64,000 nt of DNA, taken from NCBI RefSeq assembly GCF_022581195.2, contig NC_061482.1, positions 10,974,001 to 11,038,000 of the forward strand. Reading direction: 5' to 3'. Of the stretch, positions 23,331-38,200 are shown one piece after another; position 1 is the first letter of the stretch; each line of letters begins with the position of its first letter. Under the pieces are notes generated by a model, which saw only the letters and a list, made by a program, of their open reading frames with translations, ran no database searches and was not told the DNA's origin. This DNA comes from Helicoverpa zea. Taxonomy: Eukaryota; Arthropoda; Insecta; Lepidoptera; Noctuidae. The position numbers were made by a program, and so were the translations under genes.

Positions 23331-24845
23331 TTGACATCATTTCTATCTCGTTTTGTCAGATGGTCAGCCACGGAGGAGATGGTCAGCAAATATTGTAATC
23401 TTCAATTAATTTGTGCCTTCTCCGATAGATGGTGTTATGAGAAAGTAACGTCCAGTTACATCTCTAAACTACCGAAAGATGTTTTTGACTTGATGTTTAT
23501 TCTACACTTCTCCTTATCTTGTATTTTACTAATTATAAAATAAATGAGTAGGTTTATTAGTTTGATATTTAAATCAGAGGCTTGGAGACATTAATGCGCT
23601 ATTATATATCGAACCAAGAATACTTAATCTGAAAAACTTTGCTGGCACTATTAGTATAGGAGTTTCTAAGACTTTATTATACACTGATCAAAGATTACCC
23701 GTTATTGGTTTTATTCAGTCTGATCAGCGATACATTTTTTGCACTTACCTTTTTATAATAGGTAAGTTTTTCACTAGTGCAACAATTCATTTAAACAAAG
23801 TCATCAGTTTTTTTATTAAATTGTAAAGGCAGTATGGATTCTTGAGTCCTCAGCTATGAAGTCATGTGGAAATAACGCATGTTTATTACTACGAAACGTT
23901 TATTTAATTTTGATGGATTTCATTCGTTTCCATCGTGTGCATATTCCGATTAATTGGTAATATTGTATTTGTTGATGGTACTACAGTTCTCCGTCAGTTG
24001 AAGAAATCCATGCTGAGTATTTTACACTCGGATCGGCTTAATTCAATTAAAATAATTAACAATATTCAATAAATGAAAAACAATTTTCAAACGCATGTTG
24101 AAAGCTCTCAATTAAAGGTAATTTATATGAAATATTGTTAATGCTTTATTAATAAAAAACGTCTACGTGGGATAGTTACATACTTTAGACAATTTTGCAC
24201 AAAATTTACTTTAAAGTGGGAAATTGGTGTAAGTATTACAAAGTAATGTATTCCTGCATCAAGAAGAATCCTGAAAATCAATACAATATAAAAATAAATT
24301 CTTATAGCTGTGTTGCTGGGAAGTCGGTCCTTCACCGCTTCTTATTTCTAACTGTAACACTAGGAAGTGGTGAGAGTAATTTTGACATGAAAGAAAGGTA
24401 ATCTAATTAGCCTACTTTTAATTTACCGTTTTTGACTTTGAAATATATTTTTTTTTATTTCATTAATTTATTTCCAAACGATAAAACTCAAAAATACCAG
24501 TATCTAGAGAAAGCTTACTCGAGGATGATGACTGTGCTATGGAAAAAAGTTTTCAATATAATTGACTGTCAGAGTGAGTAAAAATGTTACTTAAACAAAT
24601 GGACGTTTGGACGTGTTAGAGCGAGATGGGTTGACAGTACTAATTTGAAGTACGACATGATTTCATAGCATCGCGATTACGGAAACCGTTGCAAATATTT
24701 TCGGAGATACTGTATTTTATTTTTGAACGTTAATAAAATATATGACAATATCTTTATTTGATTTTCGGTGGCCGCAATTTTCAAACTTTTGAGTTGCCAG
24801 CATTACGTCCTCGTACCTAAGTAAGTGCATCTTATTTTATCATTG

Positions 24846-25042
24846 ACTAGCCGTTTTCCCGCGGTTTCACCCGCGTCCCGTGGGAGCTACTGCCCGCACC
24901 GGGATAAAATATAGCCTATGTTACTCGCAGATAATATAGCTTTCTAATGGTGAAAGAATATTTAAAATCGGTCCAGTAGTTTTTAAGTTTATCCATTACA
25001 ACCAAACAAACAAAGTTTTCCTCTTTATAATATTAGTATAGA
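24846..25042 (+). repeat. LINE/SINE-tail dispersed repeat, copy B
   Basis: Near-identical to 6017-6211, from ACTAGCCGTTTTCCCGCGG to CTCTTTATAATATTAGTATA. It has a shorter CAAA run and keeps the TTACTCGCAGATAATATAGC segment that copy A has partly lost. Confidence 0.85.
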
Positions 25043-26102
25043 CAAACTCGTTAGGCCCTACTAACGTCGTCCAGGATCGCAGTTGTGATTTTCACCGGGC
25101 GTCTACAATTGTGGTCTCCAGCAGTAAGGAGACTCCAGTTTCTAGGTTTCATGCCCTTGTTAGGACTAGTTGTTAAACTATCTGATTGGTAAGACCATAA
25201 GGAAAGTTGGGAGCGACGGCTAATGCAGTTTTGGGCTATGGTATATCTGGTTATGACCCAGAAGATCATCCATCAAATTTTACAGAGTGATGAGTCTAGT
25301 CTAAACATCGATCGGACCATAGAGCCATTATGGGCTCATGTTTCTATTAAAACAATACATTCTAATGAGTCTGCTGGTTACTCAGGGTACCAATCCAATC
25401 TCCGATGCATATATATCATTCAAAATATGTACTTTACGTGCGTAGTTTAAGATATTTCCATTTATATTTCCAACTGTGACCAATATCACATTCGATATTG
25501 CCTTGAATAAAAAGTAATACAGGGGTTACATGGGGAGCTCCAATTTGTACAGGTAATATACTATTGTACTTCAATGTAGGTATAGACAAGAACGAATTCT
25601 TATTACATGTACCAAGCACAGTTTCTTCACAATATGTGAACGGTATTACGCGTCCTATTATTTTGCTAAGACATTTTCGTCATGGTTATGTCAATATTCT
25701 TTGAAGTTTTATAGCTGCGAGAAAAAATATCTTTAATTTAGAACGTTGTTGTTTTCGCATTTTTCAATAGCGGCGCCAAGTAGGTCAGCATGTAATAATA
25801 TAATTAAAGATTGATGGAGTACCTAGAGATTTATTTGCGGTGTCTGTGCTATTTACTATTCTCTGTGTTAATATTGAATTCTCATTCTATATTGTTTTCT
25901 TTGCAATATTATGAAGGTGTTTATTTTATTCGTTTTAATGATTTTGAACTTCACTTAGGTAAATAGTTACGATAATACTCGTAAGTACTATTACTTGCCT
26001 ACTTAATATAAGTTGAGTAGTACAATCAAACGATTAATTATTGTAAAATTATTCTATTAACTGTTCAATAAATAGAAAACAGGGCAATACATAGCATTTC
26101 AT
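25043..26102. other. intergenic downstream of the myofilin-like gene
   Basis: No gene recognised. A short minus-strand frame at 25051-25269 has no splice or family support. Confidence 0.4.
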
Positions 26103-26108
26103 TTTATT
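26103..26108 (-). terminator. polyadenylation signal of myofilin-like gene
   Basis: AATAAA on the minus strand, about 170 bases after the TAA stop at 26279-26281. Confidence 0.5.
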
Positions 26109-26278
26109 CTATCCAAATATAAAATAGACATCAACTTCGACCATTGTACATAGGCAAATGCAGGATCACGCATTCTAGCAAACTTATCTATCTCGAAACG
26201 TAGAGAACTCACTGTGTCCTAAAACGTGTGGTTTTAGAGCCGAGAGCGTCGACAGACTAACAAGATAACTACGTTTGT

Positions 26279-29200
26279 TTAGAAAGTGACTTGCTTCTTT
26301 TCCCTCTCGGATCTGATGGTGACCTTGGAGGAGGCGACGGTGGTGTCAGCGGAGGCTTCGTTGTCGGCGACGAGGGCGCGGAGGCGGGCCGCGCGCTTTT
26401 CCCTCATGGCCGTCCGCTCGCTGAGCTCGTTCATCTCGTCCTCCAAGTCAGTCAAGCGCGCTCTGGTCACCTTCGCCCTCTGTGCGGCCGCGCTCTCGTC
26501 GTCGGACTTTAGCGCAGTCCATTTTGTGAGTGAGTTCTCTTCGTTTAGCCTGCGGGCGATGCGCTTCTCTGTGCGCTCCTCGTTCTCCTGCAGCGCTCTC
26601 CTCGCGCCGCTCACCTCGGACTGGCCGATGCCAACGCTCTCGAGAATTTTGTCGGAGATCCTCATGCGGTTCTCGAGATTAGCGACGTTGGTATCGAAGT
26701 CGATGTCCTCGGCGAAGCGCGACGTCTTCTTGCCGGCACGCAGGCGCTTCAGGGACTCCGTGATCTGGAAATTTTATAAAACCATTGTTAGTTTTAAGGA
26801 TTAAATAAGAATTTCAATATTTTATAGTTAAAATAAACTAGGTCACGTCGTCGGTTTGAATTATTAGGAACGCGTTCTGGTTTCTTCCATTCTAGTTGCA
26901 ATATTCTAATTCTATTTCAGTTTATTGTATGCGGATACATAGACAATTTAGCAACCTTCAGTAGTCTCATTAATGTCGACTGAATTTATTTCCCATTAGT
27001 TCGATCATAAACCATTTTGCTTGTGGCATGCAATAAAAATGAGTTTTGGTTTGGAGTGGCTCATGTCAGTCGGTTTGGCAGGGCTATCATCTGTAGTGGC
27101 TGGGCTATTTCGGTTGAGCTATCTGCGAGCCGTCATGTGGGTAACGGTGTCTCTACTCATTGTTAAATTTAACTTTGGAACATTATTCAACGTATTTGTG
27201 TTCACTTTGCTATGTAACTGTCGGATGGAAATAGCGCTTTGGAGAGTTACGTAGAAAATAGAATAGAACTCGAGGTAGATCACGATACAAAGCCTTTTGA
27301 TGTCTACATTTTAGTTAACCAGTTATTTGGTAGTTAATGCAAAATAATCAAAACATTGAGCTTCAATCAGTACCATGATTTAATCAAAGTGAGAGCGTTA
27401 TGAAGGATGACAAACCCACAGCAGTTCCCAACCTACCTCAAACATTCTACAGATATGTACATTAGGTCGCTCGCACATAAAGGAGCCGCTGTACATTTTC
27501 AGTGTAAAAAGTATGTACAGACTCGTAATGAGTATGGCCCGAGTTTTTATCTTGTTTGCAGGAAACTGCGCCTCTCACAGCACTACATTAACTATTTCTC
27601 TTTTATTTAAAACGTGTTTTTCTGTAAATATACTGAAAATGTAGATCCACGAAATTTTGATGAGATTGACGTTATTTTTGGGAATTATCTTAGTAAAATG
27701 CGTAAATCATCATCCTCTGAGCCTTTTTGCGTAAATCTATTTGTATTTTTCAAAATATCGAAAAATTCGTAGGTATATTTAACTGAGTACGTGGATTAGT
27801 TTTCGTATGCTGCAAAATACACAAAATCAATAATAGATTGTATCGAAAAAAAAAACAGTTATAATGTTACATATTTAGTTCCTATAATTGCATCTGCCTA
27901 TTACGTGATACAACCAACATTATCTGGTTCACAAACATTCTATTTCCATTCAAATTGAATAACTTACACGTCAGGCCATAAATAGTTGTGTCCCAGAGCC
28001 AACGATATACTAATTGAAACCTAACTGCGATGGTCCACTGGAAGCCTTCGTAGACCGACCGCAGTTCTCGATATTCAATAGTTCGAGCACAGTGCGAACG
28101 AACCACTCTAAATCCAGGTAACAATGTATGCAAGAACGTGCAATTTAAACTACGTTGTACCCCGTCTATACTAAGTAATAATTTAAATCCGAATGTTTGT
28201 TTGTTACGCTTTTAAGTTGGGCTTTAAATGAGTTTGACACAGTTGGATTTGAACGGGTAAAAGGTAGTTTGTTTCTGGACGCAAGAGTTTTCTCGTTTTT
28301 GTAACTACTTTTTGCATTTGCAGCCCAATTTTTAGGGACTTTTTTGTACCATTCGAAATATAGAAAAATCCGAGCAGACGGACCCGTGATACTCAAGATA
28401 TAACTATATAACTGCCTCGTTGGTCTAGTTGTCGCAAGTGCGGCTGCTGAGCACGAGGTCTCGGGTTCGATTCCCGAGTCGGGCCGAAATCGCTTTGTGG
28501 GTTTTAGAAGACTTTCACAAAGCAGCCCGGAGCCTGGAAGTTGGTGATTGATACACCCGTGCATCGGAGAGCACGTAAATGTCGGTCCTGCGCCTGATCT
28601 CTCTCCGGTCGTGTCGGATTGCCGTCCCATCGGGCTATGAGAGTGAAGGAATAGGGAGTGCACCTGTGTCTGCGCAAATGCTTGTGCACTATAATATGTC
28701 CTGCGCAGTTGGCTAATCTCCTTACATGAGAACAGCCGCCGTAGCCGATAATCGGCTAGGAGGACATCATCATCATCACTCAAGATATAGCATAGTTAGT
28801 CAAGATATATAACGAAGTCAAGGAAGAGAACATGCTACATTATTTATTTTAAAAGCTACAATAATATGATTCTAACTCAAAGGAATTTCAAAATTGTAGT
28901 ATGCAAGTATGCGGATTGGTTAAACAGGCATTGTTAGCGTAGACTGTATGCTTGCTTTGTAAGATATATTAAGGTAATATCTTTTGTACAATGAAATAAT
29001 GTGATCCGAGTTCAGGTTGACGACCCTCGTCTTGAGAAATTCAGGGAAAAATGTTGGTCCTCCTATCTGTTACGTTGCAATGCATTATAGTAAATTGTTT
29101 TTTTTATTATATAAGATATATTATTTTACTGTAATAGGTAAGTACCTATTAAATTTCTTTCAATATTTTCATTGCAATGACTAATCGACCTTTTTATATT

Positions 29201-32200
29201 TCTACCAATGGATCAATGCTCTCTAAGGAATGTCTACTCAATAGTCACACAAAAAGAGATGATGATAGATCAGTATAAAATTTCGTGTGTGCACATAGTA
29301 ATCATATTGTACATTGTTACGTTTATATTGACTGTGTCCGCACATAGTACGTATCGTGCCAAGAATGATCTAGTCTTTGTCACGGTCTTGAATCTTCAGT
29401 AATCTAGAAGTGTCGTGTCACAGTATCACAGAGGCACGCAGTCAGACAATTTACATTTGATCTAAGTACAACTGGCAGGCTGGCATTTTGATAAAGAAAA
29501 ATTATTCTGTGTGCATTCTAATATTGTTTGAGTAGTGCCTAGTAGTATCATTATATGTCTTATTTATGACCGCCACGTTGGTTTAGTAATCGCATCTACT
29601 TAGTGCAACTGCTGAGAATTTGATTTAGTGTTCGATACCTAGATCGGGCCGATATAGCTTTGAGGGTTTTAGAAACTTTAACTCATGCATGCCTGGAAGG
29701 TTAGCAGTCCAATCGGGCTATGAGAGTGAAAGAATAGGCGGAGCACCTGTGTCTGCATAAATGCTTGTGCACTATTTTATGTCCTGCACAGCAGGCTAAT
29801 CTGCTTAAATGAGAACAGGCGCCGTGGCTGATAATCGGCCAGGACGCCAATATCATTACATCCTAGTCACAATAATTAGCTGATAGTAATTAATATGGAA
29901 TTAATAATCGACTGGTTACGTGGCCATGGCATATTATTAGCTATGATTGGTGTCTGTAGCTGATTTCCCTTAATTCAACATTTGCCTTGTACACATTATA
30001 CACGAATATTTTTTAATTAGTACACAAAAAAATAGGGCTCTATCTGTACCCGTTACTGATCATATTTGTGTAATCAAAACTAAAAAAAAACGAAATCCCA
30101 AAATTGTCCAGGAAAATTCGACATATTTGGTAAATTCATAATTGAATCAATCATTCATAACAATTGCTACTAGAAAATACTACGCGCAGTGCTATCTCGT
30201 TTTGAATGCCATTTATAGATCCCAGCAAACTCGCGTCTAAGGTCAAGCCACGCCCCCTTCTGCGCCAGCGATCCCTTTTCAAGCGAGTGAGAAACAGACA
30301 GTGCTAATTTATTAGCGGAAGGGTGCGCGCGTTTTTATTTTTTACAATTGTTTACGTTTTTACTGTCGCGATGTCTTATCAATTTACATCTCGGGAGTAT
30401 ACGGCGATGATACGAGCATACTTTTTGTGTGGTGAGAACGCGAGAGCCGCAGTACGTATGTACAGAGAATTGTACCCAAATGCTCGCCAGCCGAACGTTC
30501 GGACTGTGGTAAATGCCTACCAGCGTTTACTCGACCACGGATCATACCGAGCACCGGCTCATAGCCAAGGACGTGGAAGACCGGCGTATTCGCAGGATCT
30601 GTACGACGATGTCGTGGACTACTTCGAAGAAGATCCCCGGCGAAGTACAAATGACGCAGCTCGTCATTTTAACATCAGCCAGTCCTGTGCATGGAAAATA
30701 ATTAGTTCGTATGGATATCATCCATACCACTACAGAAAAGGTCAAGAATTGACCACTGTGGATTACGAACAAAGGATGACATTGTGCAGATGGATACTCG
30801 ACAACACAGAAGCAAATATCCTCTTCTCAGACGAGTGCATGTTTACGCGTGTCGGATTGTTCAATCAACACAATGAACACTGGTGGTCAATACGCAATCC
30901 AATGTTAACAAGGGAGAACTCTTTCCAACACAGGTTTTCCATTAACGTCTGGGCAGGAATTCTCAACGACAACATTGTTGGCCCGTATTTCATAGAAGGG
31001 CGCCTTACTGGCGAATCTTATTTAGCTTTGCTGCGGAATATGGTGTCTGAAATGCTGGAAGAGATTCCATTAGCCAATTTAAGAGATGTCTGGTTCCAGC
31101 AAGACGGCGCGCCTCCGCACTACCACAGCGCAGTGCGTGAGTACTTAAACGAGCAGTTCGGGAGTCGGTGGATCGGTCGAGGCGGCCCCGTGGCATGGCC
31201 GCCACGATCTCCTGATCTCACGCCATTGGACTTTTTTTTGTGGAGTGAAATTAAACGACGAGTGTACGTTAGTGAGCCTACAAGTGTAGAACAATTAAAA
31301 CAGCGCATACTGGACGCGTTTGACGAAGTAAAAAGTAAACGAGACATACTTTTATCATTAAAAAACAATTTAATTAAACGTGCTCGTGTTTGTATTGAAA
31401 ATGGTGGTGGACATTTTGAAGGACAGCTAAAATATCTGTAAGTTTTTTTGTAAATAAGTAGGTACGTAAATTCTAAGGTGACATAACAATTATTGTAAAT
31501 ATCAGCTGATTCAAACTTTTTAAATACGCCAAAATTACTTTTTTTCACAAGTTTTACAACTTTACTTATTTGATTTCTTTTTACCACGTAATCTTTTAAT
31601 TTAGTCACCTAATTTCTTAATAATTCATTTTGAAAAAGTTGGTAATTTTGTTGGTCCTAAGCCCAAATAAAGTATGAAGGAAAAGTTTGAATTGAATAAA
31701 AGTTTATTTTCCGTACACCTTTTATTTTACTTTTTCTTAGTTTTTAATCGTAACGCATCTATGCGTTTTAGTTACCTACATTCGTTATCAGCTGTTGGAC
31801 GCGGGGCAAGTTCGAGCGAGAGCACGCGAATGCGAGAGCGACAGAATATTATTAATGAATACTACTATGAATGACCTGGAATAACTTGTACAATGTTTCC
31901 ATGAATTGAGTGAAATTTTTGGATATAACTTATCGCTAATAACTTTGCTGATTATGAATATTAGTTTTTGAAACTTTGCATAGATAATACTAAGAACTTT
32001 TTAAATGAGCCCTTTAAGTTTGTGCACTAATTAAAAAATAGCGGTGTATACATTTGCTGCCGCTTCAACAGGTAGCCATGGACTTAGTGCTATGTCAATG
32101 TTGGTCATTAACTATAATGATGTGATAAACTTTTCCCTTAGAGTCTGATCGAAATAAATCAAAATTTTGCTAAAGACTAGACTTCCTGAAAAATTTAATT

Positions 32201-35200
32201 ATCCTAGAGTTTTAACTGGTAATTTGATTTAGTGTGTATTTTTCATAATTTCTTCTTTGAACGGTTTTAAAATGCTTCTTCTTCAAAGGAATTTAATATA
32301 AAATTTCATAACTCTTCCTGGAATTTTGAAGTGTAATACAGTTTTTTAATTTTCATACACTTTAAAAGATTTCATTATACACTTACGGCAACATTGAACA
32401 ACATAACTTACTACTGACTTACTTGTTTTAATTAAACAACCAAAAATAAACTGTATAGAAAAAAAGCTTTTCTACCAGTAAGTAGACATAATAAAGAAAC
32501 AAAACAGAAACAGTAGAAATTTTCTACCAATATCTACAGCATGTTTGATCATAAACTAGGTTTACAGCAATGCAGCAATCTTATTGGGCAGTAGAACATT
32601 AAACAAGGTGATTCAGGTGTTGTAAATATGTCGCTGCGGATACTATATGACTTTCTGACTGTTTGACATATTATATTATATGTGTTTAACTGCGAAGTCT
32701 GAACCGAAGTATGAACATAAACGGTTTATAAAAAAAACTTGGCTACGATATTTTTAATCATTTTTATATCAATACTAGCTTTCGCTCGCGGTTCCACCCG
32801 CGTCCCGTAGCCGGATGGTGAGAAAAACTATTCCTAAAACCTTCTCCCGGGTCTAAGTTATCTCTCCTCTAATTTTCAACCAAATCGGTCAAGCCGTTTT
32901 CCTGTTATGTCGTGACAACGGAAAGCGGGTTTCATCTATACTAATATTATAAAGAGGAAAACTTTGTTTGTTTGTTTGGTTGTAATGGATAAACTCAAAA
33001 ACTACTGGACCGATTTTAAATATTCTTTCACCATTAGAAAGCTATATTATCTGCGAGTAACATAGGCTATATTTTATCCCGGCGCGAGCAGTAGCTCCCA
33101 CGGGACGCGGGTGAAACCGCTGGAAAACGGCTAGTTTTATATATAGATAAAAATGAATCCCTATATCTCTTGGTCACGCCACTTCGCGTGAATGGCTGAA
33201 CCGTTTAAGTTGAAACCCGGCTTAGACCCGGGACCAGGACATAGAATTGTTTTTGTCACCATCGGGCTGCTGGACGCAGTTATCTAGAGTCGTGGGTGTA
33301 GCCGCGGGTGTAAGCCAGTTTAAAATAAACTGTGAGTTATACAGAAAAAATAATGGCTAGTTTTAATTCGAGGAGTAATATCAGTTAAATGAACCTGTCA
33401 ATGGTTTTCAAACGAATGGCTATGGCGTTCCAATTATGAATTTATCCAGTATTTCATTTAAACACATAGTTTTGTTCGTTATTTTATTAACTGCCAGTTT
33501 GGTTTAGTTCGTTGTTAAACGTCAAAATAGTAGATATAAATGGAAAATCAAACTGTCTGTCTGTGTTTTACTATGGCTAGTATTGTTTTTTGAAAAAAAA
33601 AAAAATACCTAGAGGTTATTTTTATTAAATATTTGTATTATTTAATTTTGACATAAAATGTAGTACCTAGCTAGTGGGGTATGAAAGGTAATTTTTACAA
33701 AACAAAAATATACTTGTATTCTCTTATACGGGTTGTATTTTTGAGGTAAAACGTAGTAACTAGTGCTATATAAAAATGTAAGGCAAAGCTTAACAAGACT
33801 GACTCGGTTGAAGTTACGTCATTTGATATTCCGTGGCTTCGGAATGCATCTAAACTTCGCCGTCGTGTTCTTAGCTGATGCATTTCTAAGGCTATTTTTG
33901 AATTTTCTATAACGATGCTATCTTACATTGTTATGGTTATTATATCGTCTTGTCTCATAACAATATTGACTTGGTATATTTATTTTATGTCACGTTGGGT
34001 TGTAACCCTAAAAAAATTGTGTAGTGAAAAAACACATTAAAAAAAAAACTCTCAGTATTTTGGCGTTCAAGTGGAAATAATCAATTATCTCAGCACTTTG
34101 TTTTTACTAAATGGAGTCACACACTGAATGACTTCAGAAAACTAATTGTTTAAAATAATGTAGTTAAAAGAGTTGAACCATTTAATTTACCTATAACATA
34201 AGTGTGTCGGATATCGAAACTAAACTACACATTGATTCTACGTTAACATTCACTGAAACACCGACATCATTATGTCAGCGAATCACAGCTTTGAATTATT
34301 CGATAATCTAAATCAACATTATTCCTAAATTCAAACATGGTTCAAACATCCATACCCATATGAATTTATTTCATAATCTCCCCTAGCTGTCAATCAATGC
34401 AGGCGTTCATTATGTTGTAAAATACTGTCAGCAACATACAAACATACACTTCAGGGTTGTAGGCTTCATAGTTTAGAGCCCCACTACCTTTTGATAGATC
34501 GGCAATGCGTGACAGATAGGGGTGAGTCCAAAACGGGCACTCTAAAGGCCTGTAGTGTTTTCGTACGTATCATACATAAAGAGCACACTACAATTTATAT
34601 AGTTCGTTTGTGCTTATAAATCAGCATGAAGATAAAATTTATAGAAGGCAAATAAAATAAAAAAATTAAAATACATCTCGTAACATTTTTTTTTAACAAT
34701 ATCGGGCCAACTTATCGGCCTAATGTTTAGTTTTCAGTGTACTGGTAGTCATAGTGATATTTCAAAAAAAAAGGTTTTTAATGTGCCATGATCAAAAGAA
34801 ACACCAACTTTGAAGTTGAGGCAAGCAGCACATATTTACTCAAACTAGAAAAGTTACTCAAGAGATTTTTGGCTTAACTAAAATCACTCGATTACCAATC
34901 TATCAACTATTCTATATCTATAGTACGTACCTAGGTTTACCTATACTGTTCTATATCTATGGTCGTTTTACCTATGTTAGACTAGGAGGGGACGCGGCCA
35001 TTGACGTATGTAACAATATCAATTATCAAACGTTGGCGTGATTGCAACGTTGCCTTTGACACCTGACTCGTCACTGCATCAGCGACTGAGCATAAACAAA
35101 GGCGATTGTGGTAGACAATCTATGTGCAGTCCATTTACAGGGAATGGGCTCTGTTTATTGGTTTGGAAGTTAATTGTTTTTTTGAATGCGAAAAATAGGT

Positions 35201-38200
35201 TTTAGTATTCGCCTTTAAGCTGTTACATGCTCTGTATCTTCCTCAAGGCATTGATTTCGAATTTTTTCTAATCATTTTTTTATATCATATCTTCCAACTT
35301 TTCTTACAACAATAACTGACTCATTTTTTCCTTTATAATAATAGGTTAATCTTTTACTAATTAGATAGAAATCGATCTGCCTGTCCTGCTTTCATGCCAT
35401 GACTATAGACACGATTGAAATAAAACGTACAGACTGGTGATGATGAGGACAGACTTGGCCTAGAGCTTGAGAAATGAAATGCGCTTTTTATCCGGGTGCA
35501 GGAAGTAGTTGCCTCACGCCGCAGGTGTAGCCGCGGAGCTATCTTAAAATAACATTTCCATTCTAAGACCACGCACTTTTTATTGGAGTCTAATGTAAAT
35601 TCTTAACTGCACATATCAAATCTTCAAACTAAAACCACGACTAACCTTCTCACGGCGGAGGTCTATTTAGCGAAGCTACACTCCGCCGCGAAAACAATAT
35701 GAAGACACTCGCTTAGTTTCTCTAGAGATATTTTGCCTTCACGTTGGAGCTGAGATTCAGCCGAGGCGCCGTAACAAAAGGGCGAGGAATCCAATATATT
35801 GAATACCTTCATCGAGTTTGGTTAGGGTTGGTCATGGAGAACAAAATGACTAGCGGAGGTGCCATAACGGAAACTCGCCTAAGAAAGAAGCGCGCCAAAA
35901 TGCGGGTGAGCGTTACTGTTTTCTCCCATATACATTATGTATGCCTTCTTTGGACCCGATAATTTTTTGTAATACCAAAAGTCATTGACAGATTTCTCAA
36001 AGAACCCGTTAATGATCGTTTTGGTATATAACCACCCACTGAATTTGACCTATGAGAAGGCGCCTGACCTACCAGCATTATAGCATCTCTGCTCATCTTG
36101 CCTTACTCCGTGTGGTTGGTGCACTTCTATTGTGCTCATTTTACTGCGACAGGACTGAGCGTAGTTTTGTACTGATCGCGGATGCCGCCTGGGTTTTATT
36201 GTCAGTGCCGTGTTTTCGGCGGGTATAAGGGACTTTTTGAAGTTTGTTATTACGGCGGTTTTCATTTTTATTATAATTGTAAAGTGCCTTAATTTATTTA
36301 AACGTCTGGAATGTTTTAAAAAGTAAACGAGATGCAAACAATATTTACCATAAAAATTTTAAACAGTCTTGTTTAATAACCAACATAAAGTACTTAATTT
36401 TTATAAAATATTCCATACAATCAGTTGTCTACCAAGAAAAAAGTATTTTTTTGATGTTTTCAAAAGACTGCTTTTTACACTATTCATTTAAAATTAAAGC
36501 TTTATTTTGTTGAAAACTGTGTTCCAACAACACTTTTGCATTAACACAACCCATGTTTTATACGAATTCAATTTTTCAAAATAAGTTGTGAGATTACGAT
36601 TACATTATTCTGTTCGTGCTTGTCCACAATTCTTTTGAAGCAATTGTTGTTAGAAATATTTCGTTGGAAAAGAGCTTAAATGGTAGGTACTTAAGTCTCA
36701 ATGATGAGGCTTTTGTGTTCGAGTAAAAATAGCCCCTTAATTTCAGTGTACGCTTTCTGATAGGACAATAGAAAATTAATAACCTAGACGGGATTCTTTT
36801 ACATTAAAAGAACTATGTATTAGTATTCCGTCAACGTTTTAAAGTGTTGAATATGCAAACATTTCATGAGGAGGATTTTTCACCAGCATGTAAAATGTTT
36901 GCGACGTGGTTGCACGGAATTCGCTCTTACGGTTGTTGAGGTAAGGTTAAAAATTCTCTGGCAACTGTTGTTTTTTATTATACACAATTAAAAACTGGAT
37001 GATTTGTTTAGCGTAAGTCAATGTCAGTTCTCAAAGCCGACAGAAAATTAATTTTACAGGATAAAGCTCTATAGAAATCATATGTAAATTAATCACGCTT
37101 ATTTGACCGTACTAAAATACACTGTTACTCAAAGTAAAATATTTTTTATTATTTTATGGCTGAAGCTAATAAAAACCTTTACTAAAACTTTATACTTCAT
37201 ATTTCCGAGAATAAGAATTTTCAATTTATAATGAATCTTGCCAGTGCAGGTTTCCAGAGGGAAGTAATTTTGTATTGATTCCGTTTTCAATAATAACATG
37301 TAAGTACCAAAGTGTGTTAACGATCAATTTTTCACAGTTGGTTAAGTAAAATGTTAATATTTTCATATCTGATAAATATTGAAACGCGATAAAATCTTAT
37401 AGCACAGAAGTGAAACAGGGAGTTAATTAAAAAGCCTTAGGTACATTGTTTCATTATACGCTGATCTTTGCCAAATGCCGATAGTCCCGTAACATAGAGT
37501 ATTCGTTCACATCGTCCAGCGATATTCCGTTTAATTTACACCAAAATCAGATAGCTGCCGTTACTATAATCTGGCACGGTTTGTTTTATCATATTCGCAA
37601 ATAGCAACTGTTTGGTTTGAATATGGCGTTAACAAACATTGAGTAATTCACCTCAATGCTTTTGGAGCACAACCGGGAAATATGGACGGGCAAATATTGC
37701 CAAAGTATAGCCCACTGCATGAAGGGTATAACTAAAAAGTTGGTTCATTGCACGTACTCCTGTTTAACTAGCTTTTACGCGGCGCGTCTGTAGTGCCACT
37801 CGTGTTTTTCATCATTTTCCAATCAAAACTGAGTGTTTTATGCAGTCAAAATGTGTATAACGATTTTAATAACTCGCTCTGACGTAGTTAAGTGCGTTTT
37901 TTATTTGGCGGAACATTTATTTATTACATACCATCGATAATTGGGAGTAAGTTTCGTTAATAGTCAGAGTTTCAGTTTCAGTGCATTATTATTTATTACA
38001 CATTTGATTATAAAGGAAGTCGAGAAGTGCTGCTGCAAAGTTATAATGAAAAGTTACTTCCTCTGAAGAAAACTCTTTTGTATTTTGTAAACAAACATAT
38101 ACTTTGTTGTTTGTTATCTTTTTGAAATTTGATGTAACGCTGCATAAATTAGTTACTTTCTTTTTATTATTTTTATTTTAAGCACGTTAAGTTCAAATAT

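Larger units (their letters stand above)
21641..24845. other. intergenic with two small repeat fragments
   Basis: Contains a LINE-tail piece at 21983-22033 and a SINE fragment at 23236-23330, listed separately; nothing else recognised. Confidence 0.4.
30001..32046 (+). mobile_element. complete mariner-type (DD41D) transposon
   Basis: 2,046 bases flanked by TA on both sides (29999-30000 and 32047-32048). The 40-base terminal inverted repeats (30001-30040 and 32007-32046) match at 32 of 40 positions; both contain TATTTTTTAATTAGT then CACAAA and end AGGGCTC. One long transposase frame fills the middle. AATAAA at 31666-31671 would end its transcript. The element sits in the myofilin-like intron, antisense to that gene. 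An open frame with TA duplication and recognisable ends suggests a fairly recent insertion. Confidence 0.93.

Noticed and set aside
26286..26804. 172-codon plus-strand frame over the myofilin-like exon
   Set aside because: Antisense shadow; the minus frame has the acceptor, stop, polyadenylation signal and charged helical composition.
27021..27254. 77-codon plus-strand frame with hydrophobic stretches
   Set aside because: Suggestive of a membrane or receptor protein, but isolated, without splice signals or a recognisable motif.
28421..28474. A tRNA gene at the A and B boxes
   Set aside because: The boxes belong to the SINE head; no cloverleaf with acceptor stem was evident and the element ends in (CAT)n. 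The same applies to 41160-41222 and 43305-43370.
28166..28783. 205-codon minus-strand frame
   Set aside because: It covers a tRNA-derived SINE with a perfect target duplication.
31120..31608. 162-codon minus-strand frame
   Set aside because: Antisense to the transposase.
36050..36337. 95-codon minus-strand frame beginning far inside the intron
   Set aside because: The composition is protein-like, but there are no splice sites or recognised motif; it may be a transposon remnant.
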